From Burkholderiales bacterium (GTDB lineage Bacteria > Pseudomonadota > Gammaproteobacteria > Burkholderiales > JAEUOS01): a DNA stretch of 35,463 bases. Position numbers and translations under genes: made by a program. Below, one piece after another: positions 32,916 through 35,463 of this stretch. Each line of letters begins with the position of its first letter. The stretch's first letter is position 1. Where the stretch lies: the NCBI GenBank assembly GCA_947473125.1, contig CANJDH010000047.1:1-35463 (forward strand). Direction: 5' to 3'. The notes beneath the pieces were generated by a model. That model made no database searches. It saw only the letters and a program-made list of their open reading frames with translations, and was not told the origin of the DNA.

Positions 32916-33260
32916 ATGTCCAGCACCTTGCCGAACGCATCGCCGCACCACACCGCGTGCACCAAGCAGGCAACGCCGACCCGGCGCACGCGTACCCGAC
33001 ACACCCGCAGCACCGGCAGCGTACAGGCCGTGCGCCTCGCTGCGGGCGGCCTCAGCGCTCCCCTCAGCGCTCCCCTCAGTGCTCCCCTCAGCGCTCCCGT
33101 TTGCATTCTCAATCCGGATCTGGGTGATTTCACCCAAGCGCAAGGTGCGGCGGGGTATTTGCCCCGCTCGCTCACCTGTGACCGCCTGGCACTGACGCGC
33201 CGTTACAAAACTCACACGCGGCCGCGGTACAAGCGCCACCGAATGCCGACAGACGCGTAG
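32916..33260 (+). CDS. Doubtful small ORF in the oxidase leader
   Basis: An open frame of 114 codons starts 31 bases after the predicted sigma-54 transcription start. The product is basic and Thr/Arg/Pro-rich with an APLS repeat and no recognisable domain, signal peptide or ribosome binding site. The frame is longer than chance alone would often give in low-GC DNA, but in high-GC DNA it is not remarkable, and codon third positions are less GC-biased than in neighbouring genes. I list it only because the region is otherwise unexplained. Confidence 0.15.
   Translation: MSSTLPNASPHHTACTKQATPTRRTRTRHTRSTGSVQAVRLAAGGLSAPLSAPLSAPLSAPVCILNPDLGDFTQAQGAAGYLPRSLTCDRLALTRRYKTHTRPRYKRHRMPTDA
33051..33098. 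repeat. 12-bp tandem repeat, four copies
   Basis: CTCAGCGCTCCC is repeated at 33051-33062, 33063-33074, 33075-33086 (one C-to-T change) and 33087-33098. It lies between the sigma-54 promoter and the oxidase gene. Each unit contains the palindrome AGCGCT. The unit length is a multiple of three, which would keep any reading frame open. Confidence 0.92.
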
Positions 33261-33370
33261 GGCGCTCTCTTTAGGATGGCAGCACTGCATCAACGACCGC
33301 ATTCGATCGCCGGTTGAGCAGCTTTAGAAGTCATCAGGCCCGCCCACACTAAACTTTTTGGGGAACTAAA

Positions 33371-35389
33371 TTGGACAACGCAAAACGAAAACTGATCCAG
33401 CGCACGATGGATGTACAGCGTGAGCTGACCAAAAGCGGCCTGTCGCGCCGCAACCTTCTTAAACTCGGTGTGCTGAGCGCCGGCACCGGCATGCTGCTGC
33501 CGATCGAAGGCCTGAGCCTGCGCGCCGCGCGTGCCGACCTGACCTGCCCGATTCCCGGCGTCGAAATGATCAGCCCGCGCACCACGCCGTTCAAGGACCC
33601 GCTGCAGCGCCTTGAAGAAATGACGCCGACCTACACCACCAAGAGCAGCGTCTCCGAACTGACCGATGCCATGTTCCTGCGCGGCGGCAAGCCCGGCCAC
33701 GCCCCGACCCACAAACTCGACTCCAAGCTCGAACTGCTCCATCACCACCCCGAGCTGGCGACAGCCACACCATTTGCCAACCTCGCCCACCAGGCCTGGG
33801 ACGGCACCGACAAGAACACCGGCGTGCTCAACCCGCCGAAAGATTTTTACGAAATGCGCGCGGTCCAGCATCGCCATGTGTGGCACAGCGAAATGCCGGC
33901 CGGCGCCGCCGGCCAGCTCGCCTGGGGCTTTGCCGACCGTACGTTCGACAGCGCTAACACCGTGACGGGCAACGGCAGTACCCCTTGCACCGGCGTACCC
34001 GGCCCGGTGTTTCGCCTTAAATACGGCCGTTCGATCTTGATGCGCATATACAACGAGCTGCCCGCGTCTGCCCAGGATGCCGTCTCCGCACTCGGGTTCG
34101 GCACCTCGACCATTGCCACCCACATGCACAACCACCACACCCCGTCAGAGAGCGACGGCGGCCCGCTGTACTACAACTACGCCGGGCACTTTTGGGATCA
34201 CCACTACCCCAACCTCTACGCCGGCATCAACCAGGGCTTTGTGTCGCCCAAGGCCGGTGTGCGCGGCGACTACCGCGAAGCGCTCGGCTCGCTGTGGTTC
34301 CACGACCACAAGCACGATTTCACCTCGCAGAACGTCTACGCCGGCCTGTTCGGCGCAGCGCCGATCTATGACGAAGTCGACACCGGTGACGAAACCGTGG
34401 TCGGCACCACCGGCATCCGCTTCCCGAGCCACTCGCAGGACGCCGGCAGCTACCCGTACGAATTCGACGTGCCGCTGATGGTGCACGACCGCCAGTTCGA
34501 CCCGAACGGCGTTGATTTCTTCCCGCTTGCCTGCCTGGACGGCGCGATCGGCGACAAGATGACGGTCAACGGCACGATCCAGCCGTTCATGAAAGTGCAG
34601 CCGCGCCGCTACCGCCTGCGCATCTACAACGGCGGCCCGAGCCGCTTTCATTGGTGGTGGATGCGCCAGGGTGCAGCCGGCTCGACCTACCTGCCGATGA
34701 CCGTGGTCGCCAACGACGGCAACCTGCTGCCGCGCGCCGTCGATGTCACCAACTTCAAGCATGGCGTGGGTGAACGCTTCGACATCATTGTCGATTTCTC
34801 GAAATTCAAGCCCGGCACAGAGCTGTTCATCACCAACCGCGCCGAGCAGACCAGTGGCCGTGGCCCGTCGGGCAAGCTGCTCACCACCGGCATGGACGTG
34901 ATCAAGTTCATCGTCGAGCCGGCCCGTACAGGCCTCACCGACAACAGCACCGTGATCGTCAACGGCATGCCGCTGCGTCCGCTGCCTGACGCCGTCGTCG
35001 TCACCACCGCCAAGCGCAAGCAATGGGTGTGGGGCCGCGGCAACGGGGCCTGGAATGCCAACGGCGTCACCTACGATCGTTTCGCACCTCCCTATGAAGT
35101 CAAGGAAGGCTCGTCCGAAGTGTGGGTGCACAAGAACGGCGGCGGCTCGTGGTCGCACCCGATCCACCCGCACTTCGAGGAAGGCCGCATCATCAAGTCG
35201 ACCGGTGCCGCACAGCCGAACCCGACTGCCGTACTCGAAGGCGGCCGCAAGGACGTCTACCGCCTCGACCCGAGCGCGACGATGGAAACGGCGATGCGCT
35301 TCCGCGACTACAAGGGCATCTACCCGATGCACTGCCATAACGTGGTGCACGAAGACCACGGCATGATGGCCATGTGGAAGATTGTCTAA
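33371..35389 (+). CDS. Tat-exported multicopper oxidase (CotA/bilirubin oxidase-like)
   Basis: 672-residue secreted oxidase. A Tat signal follows a 24-residue lead: SRRNLLKLG at 25-33, hydrophobic VLSAGTGMLL, cleavage near residue 54. The four copper-binding motifs are visible: HMHNHH (His251, His253), WFHDHKHDF (His311, His313), SHPIHPHF (His596, His599, His601) and MHCHNVVHEDHGMM (His654, Cys655, His656, His660, Met665 as axial ligand). It should couple one-electron oxidation of a substrate (Cu(I), Mn(II), phenol or similar) to oxygen reduction in the periplasm. The TTG start at 33371 is supported by GGGGAA just upstream. The neighbours (CusF-like protein, sigma-54 promoter) suggest metal homeostasis or oxidation, but the substrate is not decided. 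Confidence 0.93.
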   Translation: MDNAKRKLIQRTMDVQRELTKSGLSRRNLLKLGVLSAGTGMLLPIEGLSLRAARADLTCPIPGVEMISPRTTPFKDPLQRLEEMTPTYTTKSSVSELTDAMFLRGGKPGHAPTHKLDSKLELLHHHPELATATPFANLAHQAWDGTDKNTGVLNPPKDFYEMRAVQHRHVWHSEMPAGAAGQLAWGFADRTFDSANTVTGNGSTPCTGVPGPVFRLKYGRSILMRIYNELPASAQDAVSALGFGTSTIATHMHNHHTPSESDGGPLYYNYAGHFWDHHYPNLYAGINQGFVSPKAGVRGDYREALGSLWFHDHKHDFTSQNVYAGLFGAAPIYDEVDTGDETVVGTTGIRFPSHSQDAGSYPYEFDVPLMVHDRQFDPNGVDFFPLACLDGAIGDKMTVNGTIQPFMKVQPRRYRLRIYNGGPSRFHWWWMRQGAAGSTYLPMTVVANDGNLLPRAVDVTNFKHGVGERFDIIVDFSKFKPGTELFITNRAEQTSGRGPSGKLLTTGMDVIKFIVEPARTGLTDNSTVIVNGMPLRPLPDAVVVTTAKRKQWVWGRGNGAWNANGVTYDRFAPPYEVKEGSSEVWVHKNGGGSWSHPIHPHFEEGRIIKSTGAAQPNPTAVLEGGRKDVYRLDPSATMETAMRFRDYKGIYPMHCHNVVHEDHGMMAMWKIV

Positions 35390-35413
35390 GCACACCCGGC
35401 CGAAGACACTTTC

Positions 35414-35463
35414 ATGAACCGCAGATCTTTCATCAAGGGTGCAGGGGCGCTGCCGTTGGCAGC
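35414..35463 (+). CDS. Start of a Tat-exported protein (cut off by window end)
   Basis: Only the first 16 codons are visible: MNRRSFIKGAGALPLA. RRSFIKG is a near-consensus twin-arginine motif followed by the start of a hydrophobic stretch, so the product is a Tat substrate, usually a cofactor-containing periplasmic protein. It begins 24 bases after the multicopper oxidase stop and is probably co-transcribed with it. No function can be assigned from this fragment. Confidence 0.8.
   Translation, partial: MNRRSFIKGAGALPLA

Larger units (their letters stand above)
32715..33370 (+). other. 656-bp intergenic region with dyads, sigma-54 promoter and repeats
   Basis: This is the largest gap in the window. 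From left to right it holds overlapping inverted repeats (32721-32778), a 13-bp palindrome (32811-32823), a consensus sigma-54 promoter (32859-32874), a weak open frame (32916-33260), and a four-copy 12-bp repeat (33051-33098). The last 110 bases before the oxidase start show nothing beyond a ribosome binding site. If the sigma-54 promoter serves the oxidase, its leader would be about 485 bases long. Confidence 0.75.

Noticed and set aside
33051-33098. Possible CRISPR array
   Set aside because: The 12-bp units are directly adjacent with no spacers, so this is a plain tandem repeat.
34145-35395. Minus-strand open frame of 416 codons opposite the multicopper oxidase
   Set aside because: The copper-binding motifs are on the plus strand; the antisense product is an artefact.

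Overview
The window is high-GC, tightly packed DNA of betaproteobacterial character, most likely Burkholderiales or a close relative. That placement is an inference from gene content (TRAP sugar-acid operon, FCD-type GntR regulator, CotA-like Tat-exported copper oxidase, dense two-component systems) and codon use; no rRNA or other taxonomic marker is present. No tRNA, insertion sequence, phage gene or CRISPR array was seen.

Region 1 (1-7528, + strand): the tail of a methylglyoxal synthase gene, then a probable operon for uptake and oxidation of a sugar or sugar acid. It encodes an SMP-30/gluconolactonase-like lactonase, an FCD-family GntR repressor, an isocitrate/isopropylmalate/tartrate-type dehydrogenase, a Gfo/Idh/MocA dehydrogenase, a complete DctP-DctQ-DctM TRAP transporter and a small ABM-fold monooxygenase-like protein. 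A near-perfect 16-bp palindrome with a GTATAC core sits just before the first gene and is a good operator candidate.

Region 2 (7576-13340): metabolic genes. An HSL-type esterase (- strand) diverges from a two-domain fatty acyl-CoA reductase of the Marinobacter Maqu_2507 type. After these come a DUF4124-like secreted protein, a second ABM protein, an exported MetX-like alpha/beta hydrolase (- strand) and a MazG-like pyrophosphohydrolase.

Region 3 (13577-28444): about 15 kb devoted to signal transduction. A response regulator/sensor kinase pair (- strand) diverges from an orphan soluble kinase-like protein. Then follows a long, mostly overlapping or near-abutting gene train: HTH-receiver protein, kinase-like protein, single receiver, PAS-PAS-GGDEF-like protein, LivK-type periplasmic binding protein, membrane kinase, hybrid kinase with receiver and Hpt, and OmpR-type regulator. 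Several of the enzymes have lost catalytic motifs (three kinase-like proteins and a GGDEF domain reading GPGDF), while two kinases look fully competent. I infer one large phosphorelay in which the periplasmic protein supplies the ligand signal and the degenerate members act as adaptors. This is the strongest candidate for an undescribed system.

Region 4 (28623-35463): a secreted hypothetical protein, a CusF-like periplasmic protein, an NtrB-like kinase whose phosphoacceptor His is Gln, an NtrC-type sigma-54 activator, a 656-bp non-coding stretch with overlapping dyads and a consensus sigma-54 promoter (32859-32874), a Tat-exported multicopper oxidase, and the start of another Tat substrate. 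The layout suggests sigma-54-dependent control of the copper oxidase locus.
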